A DNA stretch of 64,000 bases from Chitinophaga solisilvae (GTDB lineage: Bacteria > Bacteroidota > Bacteroidia > Chitinophagales > Chitinophagaceae), in the NCBI RefSeq assembly GCF_009928525.1, contig NZ_JAABOK010000007.1:62001-126000 (forward strand). Reading direction: 5' to 3'. The notes beneath the pieces were generated by a model. The model had not been told where the DNA came from. It saw only the letters and a program-made list of their open reading frames with translations, and ran no database searches. Position numbers and translations under genes: made by a program. Shown here in pieces: positions 54,201 through 60,718 of the stretch (positions are counted from its first letter, which is position 1; each line of letters starts with the position of its first letter).

Positions 54201-54445
54201 CCGATAGAAGTTATTTCCAGTATATCGTTGCCGGCAGCGTTGATGGTGAAAGTACCGGTGCTGCTGGTGGCGGTGCCGCGGTTAGCGCCTTTCACCTTAA
54301 CGGTAGCGCCGATGACAGGCTGCTGGTCGTCGCCGGAAATAATTTTACCAGAAACGGTTTGCTGAGCTTGTGCTGCCGTTACATACAGCAATAGCATGAG
54401 CAGGGCGCATACGTTTATGAGCGCCCGTTGTAGGGTGGATTGCAT
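51236..54445 (-). CDS. SusC/RagA-family TonB-linked outer-membrane protein
   Basis: 1,069 aa. Signal peptide (LLMLLLYVTAAQAQQ), then a carboxypeptidase-like regulatory domain (VSGKIISGDDQQPVIGATVK, about residues 30-105), then the TonB plug (VVVTALGIRKEVKRVGYAVQ, IESYTVLKGATASALYGSRG with the SusC-specific GLNGAIMITTKKG) and a long barrel ending RYGFNVNLTF. Imports the ligand delivered by the SusD protein encoded 25 bp downstream. Confidence 0.94.
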   Translation of the reverse strand: MQSTLQRALINVCALLMLLLYVTAAQAQQTVSGKIISGDDQQPVIGATVKVKGANRGTATSSTGTFTINAAGNDILEITSIGFLPTTHAVNNASNIIITLHPDKKALDEVVVTALGIRKEVKRVGYAVQEVKGADLIKAREPNPVNGLVGKVAGLTVGASAELLAAPLVLLRGNNINLYVVDGVPINSDTWNISPDDIESYTVLKGATASALYGSRGLNGAIMITTKKGSKDKRGYSIEFNSSTMFEKGFNAVPRVQDEYGPGDHGKYAFVDGKGAGVNDADYDVWGPKFEGQLIPQYDSPVDPVTGKRTGTPWIARGKNNLQRFLQTGMLSTNNLAVSSHSDKADLRFSISNSYQKGIVPNTQLNITNFNISAGYNFSPRLRLDGYMNYNRQYSDNFPDVNYGPNSLIYNMLIWAGADWNVDDMRNYWQPGKEGIQSIYAEYQRYHNPWFMTKEWLRGHYKTDINGYARLTYKVSDHVEVLARTQVTSYDLMRNEKMPFSAHPYGREEGKGDYREDKRSLYENNTDVLVSYSNVFPHKIGVRASVGGNARSFKYNSGFTSTNYLNAPGTYNFGNTRDPLYATNYRASMLVLSAYGYVDIDLGKYATISLTDRVDKASSLPEGHRSYDYPSASISTVVSDYVHLPEVISFLKLRGSYANVKGGLTQPTIGATPEANYPLGYGTEYKSSYDGPNFNTLTYDVFKVYQNQAAAYYTRVIANPNLKPFTSKVTEAGIDIRFLKNRIGVDATWFTNLNGPRIYSLLLPASTGDSALRMNAVNTRKIGYEVAVNGTPIRNPKGLTWTVTANWSTFTEKYTYIRDGSDKLDAFVGVGDRVDKIYGTKFVRTPDGQIINGPDGRPIVNPTQQFLGNASPDWVWGINNNFSYKGFNLSFQFDGRVGGSMIDYIQQQTYRGGRNILTTQGAMGEARYQDYKGVKSWQGEGVVVSNGVPIQYDNNGNVTNYDKLQYGPNTTKTFLQDYISVYYKTNEANLISKTFAKLREVTIGYSLPENILKGTFIRSANISFVGRNLLYFAKNKDVDLDQYPGADQGSSTLQTPTTKRYGFNVNLTF

Positions 54446-54544
54446 AGCAATTTAGATTAAAGTTACCATGCAAAGGTTAGGTTCGAATGTGACGGGAATG
54501 TTAAGCTATACTAAATTCTATGTTAAGTATTTGTATATAGATGT

Positions 54545-55129
54545 TTACTTATCGTTATCCAGGAAAAAGTAAACGACGAGGATCTGGGCGGTATCTTCGC
54601 CTATATTGGCGGGTTTATGGCCCAGGCGGCCATCAAAAAAGAGGGAATCACCTTCTTCCAGTATATATTTTTCGTTGTCTATCTGGTATTCTACGGTTCC
54701 TTTGATGATGTATTTGTATTCGTAGGCGTCAGTTTTGACGATATGGGTGCGGCGGGCGCCTTTTTTGAGTTCAAGGATCACAATATCCACCGGGAAGTTC
54801 TTGACATTTTTGGTCAGTACCCTTTTGTACTGGAAGCCTTTGGCAGGTTCCTTTTCAAATTCCTGGTAAGATGCTTTCTGTTTGATAATGACTTTAGCGG
54901 ATTGGGTCTGCTGGTCTATTTCATTGAAGAATTCGTTCATATCCAGGTTCAGTGCCCGGATAATGTTGATGAGTACCAGCAGGGAGGGCACCGTGCGGTT
55001 GTTTTCGATCTGCGATATCAGCCCTTTGCTGACTTCTGCCTTGTCTGCCAGCTCCTGGATGGTAATTCCCTTTGATTTCCGCTTTTCCTTGATCTTATTG
55101 CTGATCTGAATGATAATATCCTCGGTCAT
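54545..55129 (-). CDS. XRE-family regulator with C-terminal cupin
   Basis: 194 aa. N-terminal HTH_3 (GITIQELADKAEVSKGLISQIENNRTVPS split at the recognition helix, about residues 19-48) and a C-terminal cupin (about 120-190; YKYIIKGTVEYQIDNEKYIL). XRE-cupin proteins usually control uptake or catabolism of small organic ligands. Upstream of, and in the same direction as, the SusCD pair, so control of SusCD is a reasonable inference. Confidence 0.88.
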   Translation of the reverse strand: MTEDIIIQISNKIKEKRKSKGITIQELADKAEVSKGLISQIENNRTVPSLLVLINIIRALNLDMNEFFNEIDQQTQSAKVIIKQKASYQEFEKEPAKGFQYKRVLTKNVKNFPVDIVILELKKGARRTHIVKTDAYEYKYIIKGTVEYQIDNEKYILEEGDSLFFDGRLGHKPANIGEDTAQILVVYFFLDNDK

Positions 55130-55217
55130 ATAGGTCGTGATTATAGCAAATATAGGGAGAAAGGGGGAAGCATAAAACCACAGGCATTCTCATTATATTT
55201 ACAGGAAATGAAGCTGC

Positions 55218-55784
55218 ATGTTCAGTATCGACCAAATTCTGGCTATTACCTTTACGTTGTTTGCGGTGATTGATATCGTTGGCTCCATCCCTATACTGGT
55301 ATCCCTGAAGGAAAAGCTGGGGCATATAGATGCCGGCAAAGCCACGCTGGCTTCCGGTTTCCTGATGGTGCTTTTTCTGCTGGTAGGAGAACCTTTCCTG
55401 CGGATGCTCAGCGTAGATGTACATTCCTTTGCAGTAGCGGGTTCTATCGTTATTTTCGTGATAGGGCTGGAAATGATCCTGGGAATTGAATTTTTCAAGG
55501 CAGAGAAAGATGCCAAGGCCGGCAGTGTGGTACCTATCGCCTTTCCGCTCATAGCCGGTTCCGGTACGCTGACCACCATTATGTCGCTCAAAGCCAATTT
55601 CGGGGAATATAATATCCTGGCCGGGATCATACTCAACCTCCTGATCGTATATATTGTGCTACGGTGCCTGAACTATATAGAACGCTTGCTGGGCAAGGCC
55701 GGGCTGATGGTGGTACGTAAATTTTTCGGGGTTATCCTGCTGGCGATTGCGGTAAAAATCTTTAAAAGTAATATCAATCTTTAA
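55218..55784 (+). CDS. MarC-family integral membrane protein
   Basis: 188 aa with six helices. DQILAITFTLFAVIDIVGSIPILVSL at the N-terminus and AFPLIAGSGTLTTIMSLKA (about residue 110) are the family signatures. MarC proteins are small inner-membrane proteins of unknown transport role. Divergent from the XRE-cupin gene. Confidence 0.88.
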   Translation: MFSIDQILAITFTLFAVIDIVGSIPILVSLKEKLGHIDAGKATLASGFLMVLFLLVGEPFLRMLSVDVHSFAVAGSIVIFVIGLEMILGIEFFKAEKDAKAGSVVPIAFPLIAGSGTLTTIMSLKANFGEYNILAGIILNLLIVYIVLRCLNYIERLLGKAGLMVVRKFFGVILLAIAVKIFKSNINL

Positions 55785-55789
55785 TGTAA

Positions 55790-55821
55790 TTTGGGATTGT
55801 AGCAGAGAAAATGTAGTTTTG
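55790..55821 (+). promoter_or_regulatory. Promoter of tRNA-Arg(CCG)
   Basis: TTTG at 55790-55793 and TAGTTTTG at 55814-55821 match the -33 TTTG and -7 TAnnTTTG boxes with a 20-bp spacer. The tRNA begins 11 bp further on. Confidence 0.7.
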
Positions 55822-55831
55822 CGGACTTTCC

Positions 55832-55903
55832 GGCCTCGTAGTACAATGGATAGTATAAGAGTTTCCGAAGCTCCAGATTCAAGTTCGATTCTTGACGAGG
55901 CTA
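55832..55903 (+). tRNA. tRNA-Arg (anticodon CCG)
   Basis: 72-nt cloverleaf that aligns base for base with the other tRNA-Arg: acceptor GGCCTCG / CGAGGCT, D arm GTAC/GTAT around AATGGATA, anticodon stem AGAGT/GCTCC (outer A-C mismatch) with loop TTCCGAA, T arm TCAAG-TTCGATT-CTTGA. Anticodon CCG reads CGG. CCA is not fully encoded. Confidence 0.93.
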
Positions 55904-55917
55904 CCAGAACATTGATT

Positions 55918-55953
55918 CGCCCAGACTTAGCTTTACTAAGTTTGGGCGTTTTT
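55918..55953 (+). terminator. Intrinsic terminator after tRNA-Arg(CCG)
   Basis: CGCCCAGACTTAG / CTAAGTTTGGGCG stem, short loop, then TTTTTC. Same design as behind the first tRNA-Arg. Confidence 0.88.
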
Positions 55954-56127
55954 CATTTACGGGCGTGGGTTTTGGAGAAAAGAACCAGGGAGATAAAGGA
56001 AAATTGTGCAGAATGCCCCCACCGTCTCAGGATATGCATTTTAAGCCTCAGGATTTTTCAATCAGATACCATCATCATCTATTTAGACGGGTGCCAAAGA
56101 CAATCGATATTTATTCATGATATTAAA

Positions 56128-56272
56128 GAGCGGTGTTGCATAAATAAATCCAAAGCTAGCAGAGCTTTCAGGTATCTGGCATCTGTGGGAAGCAATAAGA
56201 CAGAAAAAATTGGCTTCCCTTATCCTTCTATAAACCGGCACTGACATTGGGAAATATTTATGCAACAATGCC
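56128..56272. mobile_element. IS remnant or MITE-like element
   Basis: TGTTGCATAAATA (56134-56146) and TATTTATGCAACA (56255-56267) are perfect 13-bp terminal inverted repeats around a 108-bp interior with its own GGGAAGC / GGCTTCCC hairpin. No transposase frame fits inside. The ends resemble those of IS5-type elements in my memory, but I cannot confirm the family. It lies in an otherwise empty 370-bp stretch after the tRNA terminator. Confidence 0.4.
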
Positions 56273-56331
56273 ATATTAAAATAAAAGACCAGGATAGTAC
56301 ATCCTGACTTAAACAATGGATGGATCAATAA

Positions 56332-56838
56332 TCAAGGAAGAGATATCCTTACTGTTGCGTATGCAATATTTGGCGAAGTAGTTAATTTTAAAAATCCGTC
56401 AACTTTATATTTAATTACAGTGCTTGTCGCAACTACACCTTCAATTAATTCTCCCTCAAAGTATGCTTTACTTCGATCTGAACCATCGCTATAAGCACTT
56501 CTATGCGTATACATCCAAAGGATACCCTTCCCGTAAAGAGAAGTACCATCAATCTGTAACCCTACCCATGTTGGAGTAAACCAAAACTTCATCTTTGATG
56601 GAAACCTGGTTGTATTAAGAGTAAACTCAACAACGCCAGGCGTTAATACGTTGCCTTTAACTTCCGTCCAGAGACCTTGCACAGAGTTTCTAGTTACATT
56701 TTTATCTTGTTGCGGAATAATGTCATCCTTTGTTGTTTTATCTGGAAGCATTAAACGGTCAGTTGATTTCCTGCAGCTACTGATTGTCAAGATTATTCCA
56801 CATAAAACGTAAAGGGGTAAACGGTTAATTTTTTTCAT
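56332..56838 (-). CDS. Hypothetical lipoprotein
   Basis: 168 aa. Lipoprotein signal (LYVLCGIILTISSCRKS; Cys at about 22), then a beta-rich domain rich in aromatic residues (MKFWFTPTWVGLQIDGTSLY). No family recognised. AT-rich compared with genes before 55 kb, and located in the accessory patch after tRNA-Arg. Confidence 0.62.
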   Translation of the reverse strand: MKKINRLPLYVLCGIILTISSCRKSTDRLMLPDKTTKDDIIPQQDKNVTRNSVQGLWTEVKGNVLTPGVVEFTLNTTRFPSKMKFWFTPTWVGLQIDGTSLYGKGILWMYTHRSAYSDGSDRSKAYFEGELIEGVVATSTVIKYKVDGFLKLTTSPNIAYATVRISLP

Positions 56839-57454
56839 ATTGTGAGAATGTTTAGAATAAATTTATGTGATACTCCTGCTATAATATGTGAGTGGTTTTC
56901 TAATATTTATATATCTGCCTATCAGCATCATTCTCTCAATCATTTTCCCACGGTACAGGGCAACCTTGCTACTACTTCTACATCCGAAAGAATGACCTAT
57001 GTACAAAGCATGGTGCGAAAGGCTTTAACAGACAGCCTGTATACCGCTCGCAATATGGATGTGGCCGGGCCTTGCCAGTAAGGTGAAGAACAGGCATTCA
57101 TTGCAAAATGAAATTGATCACTTGTATTAAATACGGAAGGATCATCTTTTGTGGTGGTCCTTTTCAAAATATTCGTCCGGTTGCAATATTTCAGCACAGA
57201 AAATGATATTGATTTATTAACTTTATTTCAGACCCATTATCGTAAGCACCGGATTTGTTTAACAACTCAATCAATAATAGCCCGCAGCCCTTGTAACCCG
57301 TAATACCTATACCAGAAACAGTTTTCCCTTGATAAGAATAAAGCACCCGTTTACTTGCGCCTTATCTTCCTTAAAATATCGGAGCATTCCACTATAAACC
57401 TGTAATCACAGGCAGATAACATCTGTCTGATTTATAATCATCAAAAAAGAAAGC
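56839..57454. other. AT-rich stretch without a confident gene
   Basis: Short open frames of up to 79 codons occur on both strands but have no motif, and I do not support them. The right part holds the upstream box of the first lanthipeptide-like precursor (57326-57343). Otherwise I see nothing functional. Confidence 0.5.
57326..57343 (+). promoter_or_regulatory. Shared 18-bp upstream box, copy 1
   Basis: CCCTTGATAAGAATAAAG, 111 bp ahead of the first precursor gene. The identical 18 bases precede the second precursor (57774-57791), and in both cases a GTAACCCRTAATA stretch lies about 25-35 bp upstream. Confidence 0.6.
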
Positions 57455-57652
57455 ATGAAAAAGAAACTAAGTCTGAACAAAAAGATTTTCCTGCAAAAGG
57501 AAACAATCGCCGTCCTCAGTGCGTTCGAGCAACGCCGGCTGCAGGGCGGGGGAAGAACGGTAGCCCAGACCGGCCCCACCTTACCCAGCCCGATTAACTG
57601 TCTTTGCTGCTATATCCCTGTCGAGACTGAAGATATTCCCTGCAATTACTAA
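57455..57652 (+). CDS. Lanthipeptide-like RiPP precursor peptide A
   Basis: 65 aa. The leader MKKKLSLNKKIFLQKETIA ... EQRRLQGG is of the class I lanthipeptide leader type known from Bacteroidota, with a double-Gly end at about residue 32. The core (GRTVAQTGPTLPSPINCLCC, then YIPVETEDIPCNY) holds four Cys and several Ser/Thr, as needed for thioether rings. No LanB, LanC, transporter or protease gene is visible in the window. A perfect 11-bp hairpin (57655-57680) follows. Assignment to lanthipeptides is by leader resemblance only. Confidence 0.72.
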   Translation: MKKKLSLNKKIFLQKETIAVLSAFEQRRLQGGGRTVAQTGPTLPSPINCLCCYIPVETEDIPCNY

Positions 57653-57654
57653 TG

Positions 57655-57680
57655 CAGTCATCAGCCAATGCTGATGACTG
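57655..57680 (+). terminator. Hairpin after precursor A
   Basis: CAGTCATCAGC / GCTGATGACTG, perfect 11-bp stem with a 4-nt loop, starting 2 bp behind the stop codon. No T-run follows, so it may be an attenuator or an mRNA-stabilising hairpin. Confidence 0.6.
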
Positions 57681-57773
57681 GCGCACTTCCTTCTGATCAG
57701 GATACCAACGAAAAAAATCAGTGCATCCGGATTCATTTGTAACCCATAATATTCCTGTGCCCGATACCCGTTA

Positions 57774-57791
57774 CCCTTGATAAGAATAAAG
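57774..57791 (+). promoter_or_regulatory. Shared 18-bp upstream box, copy 2
   Basis: Identical CCCTTGATAAGAATAAAG box, 46 bp ahead of precursor B. See copy 1 at 57326. Confidence 0.6.
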
Positions 57792-57837
57792 TATCACTCA
57801 TCTGACACATCCCATTATATCACATCAAAAAAAAAGT

Positions 57838-58038
57838 ATGAAAAAGAAAATTAGCCTGAACAAGAAACTTTTCCTGCAGAAAGAAACTATCGGTAACCTG
57901 AATTCATCCCAGCAACAGCAGGTGCAGGGAGGCGTAAGAACCAAAACTTATTTTACGGCGCCTACTATTCCCAGCCCTATTAACTGTCTTTGCTGCTATA
58001 TTCCTACTGAATCGCAGAACTCCCCCTGCACCAATTGA
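57838..58038 (+). CDS. Lanthipeptide-like RiPP precursor peptide B
   Basis: 66 aa paralogue of precursor A. Leader MKKKISLNKKLFLQKETIGN ... QQVQGG; core VRTKTYFTAPTIPSPINCLC, then CYIPTESQNSPCTN. The two cores share the PSPINCLCCYIP block and a later Pro-Cys, while the residues around it differ, as expected of a small precursor family. AT-rich upstream region with the shared box. No modification enzyme next to it. Confidence 0.72.
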   Translation: MKKKISLNKKLFLQKETIGNLNSSQQQQVQGGVRTKTYFTAPTIPSPINCLCCYIPTESQNSPCTN

Positions 58039-58061
58039 TATTGGCTGAGTAAATGCTGATG

Positions 58062-58163
58062 ATTTGAGATTTTTTCATTTGTGATTTTTCTTTCTGATAA
58101 GGTGTGTCCTACAACTCCGGCAAACACCGGGAAAGAAAACATCCAAATGAAAAAATCTCAAAT
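58062..58163. repeat. AT-rich inverted repeat (ATTTGAGAT family), copy 2
   Basis: Arms of 20 nt (58062-58081 and 58144-58163) are perfectly complementary and begin ATTTGAGAT as in the repeat at 36436-36529. More imperfect pairing continues inside (TTTTCTTTC / GAAAGAAAA). It lies between precursor B and the 3' end of the hipA remnant. Confidence 0.8.
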
Positions 58164-58182
58164 AAAAATCAATGCCGGATTA

Positions 58183-58684
58183 TTAAATGCTGAATATCTT
58201 TTGCTTTTGGAGCCAGATTTGTTTATACATAACCTTACTTGCTTCATCTAAGAAAGAAGCGTCGATTAGCGCATTAACCTCCTCATTTCTTGAGGAAAAT
58301 TTCCTGAAAATATTATCCCTTACCTTTGCCGGAATATTTAAATTGTCTGCGAGTGTGATGAAGTCGGCCAATCTTATTTTTTTCTTTTTTGCATTCAGCG
58401 TTAAAGCTAATTCCTCATCATCGGCAGGATTAACCAAATTTACATTCAACAGGTCATAGGCCGGACATAAAACAACTCCTTCTTCCAGATGAATAACAGA
58501 GAAATTTTTCAAATGCATATCATTATTTCCTGTAAGATATGAGAACAATAATACTTCGAAATAATTCAACAGATCCAAGCCCTTATTTGTGCAATACCTG
58601 ATACAGAAAAACATATCCCTCATCTGTTTCAGATATAATACCAGCCAGCTTTTCACCATAAAAAACTTTTCCTCTTTTACTCAT
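58183..58684 (-). pseudogene. Broken hipA-type kinase (N-terminus and C-terminal tail joined out of frame)
   Basis: Downstream of hipB an ATG at 58684 opens a frame reading MSKRGKVFYGEKLAGIISET DEGYVFLYQ, the start of HipA-N proteins, which stops after 33 codons (TAA at about 58583). The next frame reads CTNKGLDLLNYFEVLLFSYL TGNNDMHLKNFS and PAYDLLNVNLVNPADDEELA, the C-terminal part of HipA with the catalytic loop and DFG-like Asp, running to 58183. The middle of the protein, including the ATP-binding lobe, is missing, so an internal deletion with frame change has destroyed the toxin kinase. The 158-codon frame in the tail starts in the wrong frame and is not a functional start. Confidence 0.82.
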
Positions 58685-58886
58685 GGTGATATGTTTTAGA
58701 TGCCGGAATCAATTCCATTCCGAATAATGCAAGTAACTGATTTACTTTATCCATTCGCATGGTTGTTTTACCCTGTTCAATTTCCCTGATCAACCTTAGT
58801 CCTAAGCCTGATTTGAGCGCAAGATCATATTGCGTCATACCATATTGCTTACGTTTAAGCTTTATCAGTTCAGACAGACTATTCAT
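58677..58886 (-). CDS. hipB: HipB-like XRE antitoxin/regulator
   Basis: 69 aa with one HTH_3 domain (KRKQYGMTQYDLALKSGLGL split, then RLIREIEQGKTTMRMDKVNQ). Size and position directly before the hipA remnant, with an 8-bp ATGAGTAA overlap, fit HipB, which represses its own operon and neutralises HipA. Intact while the toxin gene is broken. Two TATACCC-N4-GGGTATA sites upstream are its probable operators. Confidence 0.85.
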   Translation of the reverse strand: MNSLSELIKLKRKQYGMTQYDLALKSGLGLRLIREIEQGKTTMRMDKVNQLLALFGMELIPASKTYHHE

Positions 58887-58887
58887 T

Positions 58888-58947
58888 TATACCCTTTTGG
58901 GTATAAATATAACAAAAATATCTCAATATTATACCCCAAAGGGTATA
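58888..58947. promoter_or_regulatory. Twin HipB operator sites
   Basis: TATACCCTTTTGGGTATA (58888-58905) and TATACCCCAAAGGGTATA (58930-58947) share the pattern TATACCC-N4-GGGTATA. Their centres are 42 bp apart, about four helix turns, and the first begins 2 bp from the hipB start. Confidence 0.72.
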
Positions 58948-59025
58948 ATTCAATATCTAACACCGCACCTTATATCTTTTGAAGAATAATTCAGCAAATA
59001 AAGAAAACGGCATCCCCCAGTTCCC

Positions 59026-60426
59026 TCACAGGTTAACAGCCGGTTGCCCGGATGCTATCATATACGCTTCCTTTAATGCTTCCGAATAGGTAGGATGTGC
59101 ATAAGAGATACGGAACATATCTTCATCGCGGATTTCGTACTCCATCGCTATTACCGCCTGAGCAATGAGATCGGCAGCTCTTGCACCGATGATATGCACT
59201 CCCAGCAACTCGCCGTACTTAGGATCAGTGAGCACCTTTACAAACCCTTCTGTGTCCATGGCTGCACGGGCTTTGGCATTGGCAGAAAACAGGAACCGGC
59301 CAACATTATAGGGGATATTCCGCTGCTGCAATTCCTGCTCCGTATAGCCAACCGCAGCCACTTCCGGCCAGGTATATACTACTCCCGGAATACGGTTATA
59401 ATGGATATGCCGCTGCTGACCGTGAATAGTTTCTGCTACCAGCACTGCTTCTTCCTCCGCTTTATGCGCCAGCATTGCACCACCGGTAACGTCGCCGATG
59501 GCATAGATATGCGGTACGGTTGTCTGCAATTTCTCGTTGGTAAGAATAAATCCTTTGGGATCTTTGGCAATGCCGGTATGCTCCAGCCCCAGCCCTTCGG
59601 TATAGGGCTTCCTGCCAACTGCTACCAGCACATAATCTGCTTCCAGCTGCTGCTCCTGCCCATTTTCATCTTTGAACCATACGGCGGCTGTCTTCCCCAG
59701 ATTTGCCGTTTTGTACACAGATTGCTGCAACCGGATATCTATACCCTCCTTCTTCAGTATTTTATGCAATGCTTTCCCCAACTCCTGGTCCATGGCAGGG
59801 ATGAGGTTACCGGCATACTCCAGGATGGTTACTGCGGTACCGATTCTGCTGAAGATGGATGCCATTTCGACCCCGATAACGCCTCCGCCGATTATCACCA
59901 TACTTTTCGGTTGCTCCTTCAGTGAAAGGGCTTCCGTTGAACTGATAATCCTTTCTTTATCTATAGCAACACCGGGAATGGTGGCGGGCTTAGACCCTGT
60001 GGCAATGATAAAGTGCGTAGCTGAAAGCGTAGTAACGCCTTCCCTTCCCGTTACCTGCAGGGTGCTATCATTTGTGAAAGCAGCTTTCCCCCGGATGATG
60101 GTGATCCTGTTCTTTTTCATCAGAAATTCCAGCCCCTGCGTATTCTTCTGAACCACTTCCCGTTTCCTGCGGTACAGCTGCTCAAAGTCCAGCGAAACAC
60201 CACCGGTGCGGATACCCTGCGCTTCAAATTTATGCAGGGCATCATGGTACGCATGCGTACTGTCCAGCAGCGCTTTGCTGGGAATGCAGCCCACATTGGT
60301 ACAGGTACCACCTAATGTGTCATACTTTTCAATCAGTACCGTGCTGTATCCGAGCTGCGCACTGCGGATTGCCGCCACATATCCTCCGGGGCCTGCGCCG
60401 ATTACAGCTATGTCATACTTTTCCAT
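59026..60426 (-). CDS. lpdA: Dihydrolipoyl dehydrogenase
   Basis: 466 aa flavoprotein (E3) that reoxidises dihydrolipoamide in 2-oxo acid dehydrogenase and glycine cleavage complexes. FAD site GAGPGGYVAAIRSAQLG at the N-terminus, redox-active disulphide in GGTCTNVGCIPSK (about residues 38-50), NAD site GGGVIGVEMASIF (about 183-195) and the C-terminal HPTYSEALKEA with the catalytic His/Glu (about 445-455). No E1 or E2 gene adjacent. A TetR-type palindrome lies 36 bp upstream. Confidence 0.94.
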   Translation of the reverse strand: MEKYDIAVIGAGPGGYVAAIRSAQLGYSTVLIEKYDTLGGTCTNVGCIPSKALLDSTHAYHDALHKFEAQGIRTGGVSLDFEQLYRRKREVVQKNTQGLEFLMKKNRITIIRGKAAFTNDSTLQVTGREGVTTLSATHFIIATGSKPATIPGVAIDKERIISSTEALSLKEQPKSMVIIGGGVIGVEMASIFSRIGTAVTILEYAGNLIPAMDQELGKALHKILKKEGIDIRLQQSVYKTANLGKTAAVWFKDENGQEQQLEADYVLVAVGRKPYTEGLGLEHTGIAKDPKGFILTNEKLQTTVPHIYAIGDVTGGAMLAHKAEEEAVLVAETIHGQQRHIHYNRIPGVVYTWPEVAAVGYTEQELQQRNIPYNVGRFLFSANAKARAAMDTEGFVKVLTDPKYGELLGVHIIGARAADLIAQAVIAMEYEIRDEDMFRISYAHPTYSEALKEAYMIASGQPAVNL

Positions 60427-60461
60427 CTCTCTGTTTTTTTTATTTATTAAGTCAGTTCATA

Positions 60462-60483
60462 AAATATACCAATCGGTATATTT
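60462..60483. promoter_or_regulatory. TetR-type palindromic operator, site 1
   Basis: 22-bp near-palindrome with TATACC-N4-GGTATA core (one mismatch against its reverse complement), 36 bp upstream of lpdA and in the gap before catB. No TetR gene is adjacent. Confidence 0.68.
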
Positions 60484-60545
60484 CAAATGTAAAAAAAAGC
60501 ATTTGCCAATGAATTCAACCAAATCATTCAAATGCGGTACAAATA

Positions 60546-60577
60546 TAAATAAATATACCGATCGGTATATTTATTTA
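60546..60577. promoter_or_regulatory. TetR-type palindromic operator, site 2
   Basis: Perfect 32-bp palindrome with the TATACCGATCGGTATA core, about 89 bp centre to centre from site 1 and 140 bp before catB. Same core as site 1. Confidence 0.72.
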
Positions 60578-60718
60578 ATCTGATTTTAATAAATAGCAGA
60601 GATAGCCTACCTTCACCGCATGGAATTCGCATATTAGCTATACAGATAACATACCTCTCCTTCCGGAACAGCCACCCTGTTCCTTATCGTTATTTGTTAT
60701 CATTTAAAATATGCTATC

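Noticed and set aside
52832..54394. 520-codon open frame antisense to SusC
   Set aside because: It mirrors the codon pattern of the well-supported SusC gene on the other strand; a shadow frame.
55819..56244. Open frame of 141 codons on the plus strand
   Set aside because: It runs straight through the tRNA-Arg(CCG) gene and its terminator and has no motif.
56842..57081. 79-codon plus-strand frame
   Set aside because: No motif and no start context; AT-rich region where chance frames are common.
55918..60430. Complete integrative island with att sites at tRNA-Arg(CCG)
   Set aside because: No integrase gene and no copy of the tRNA 3' end found by eye on the far side.
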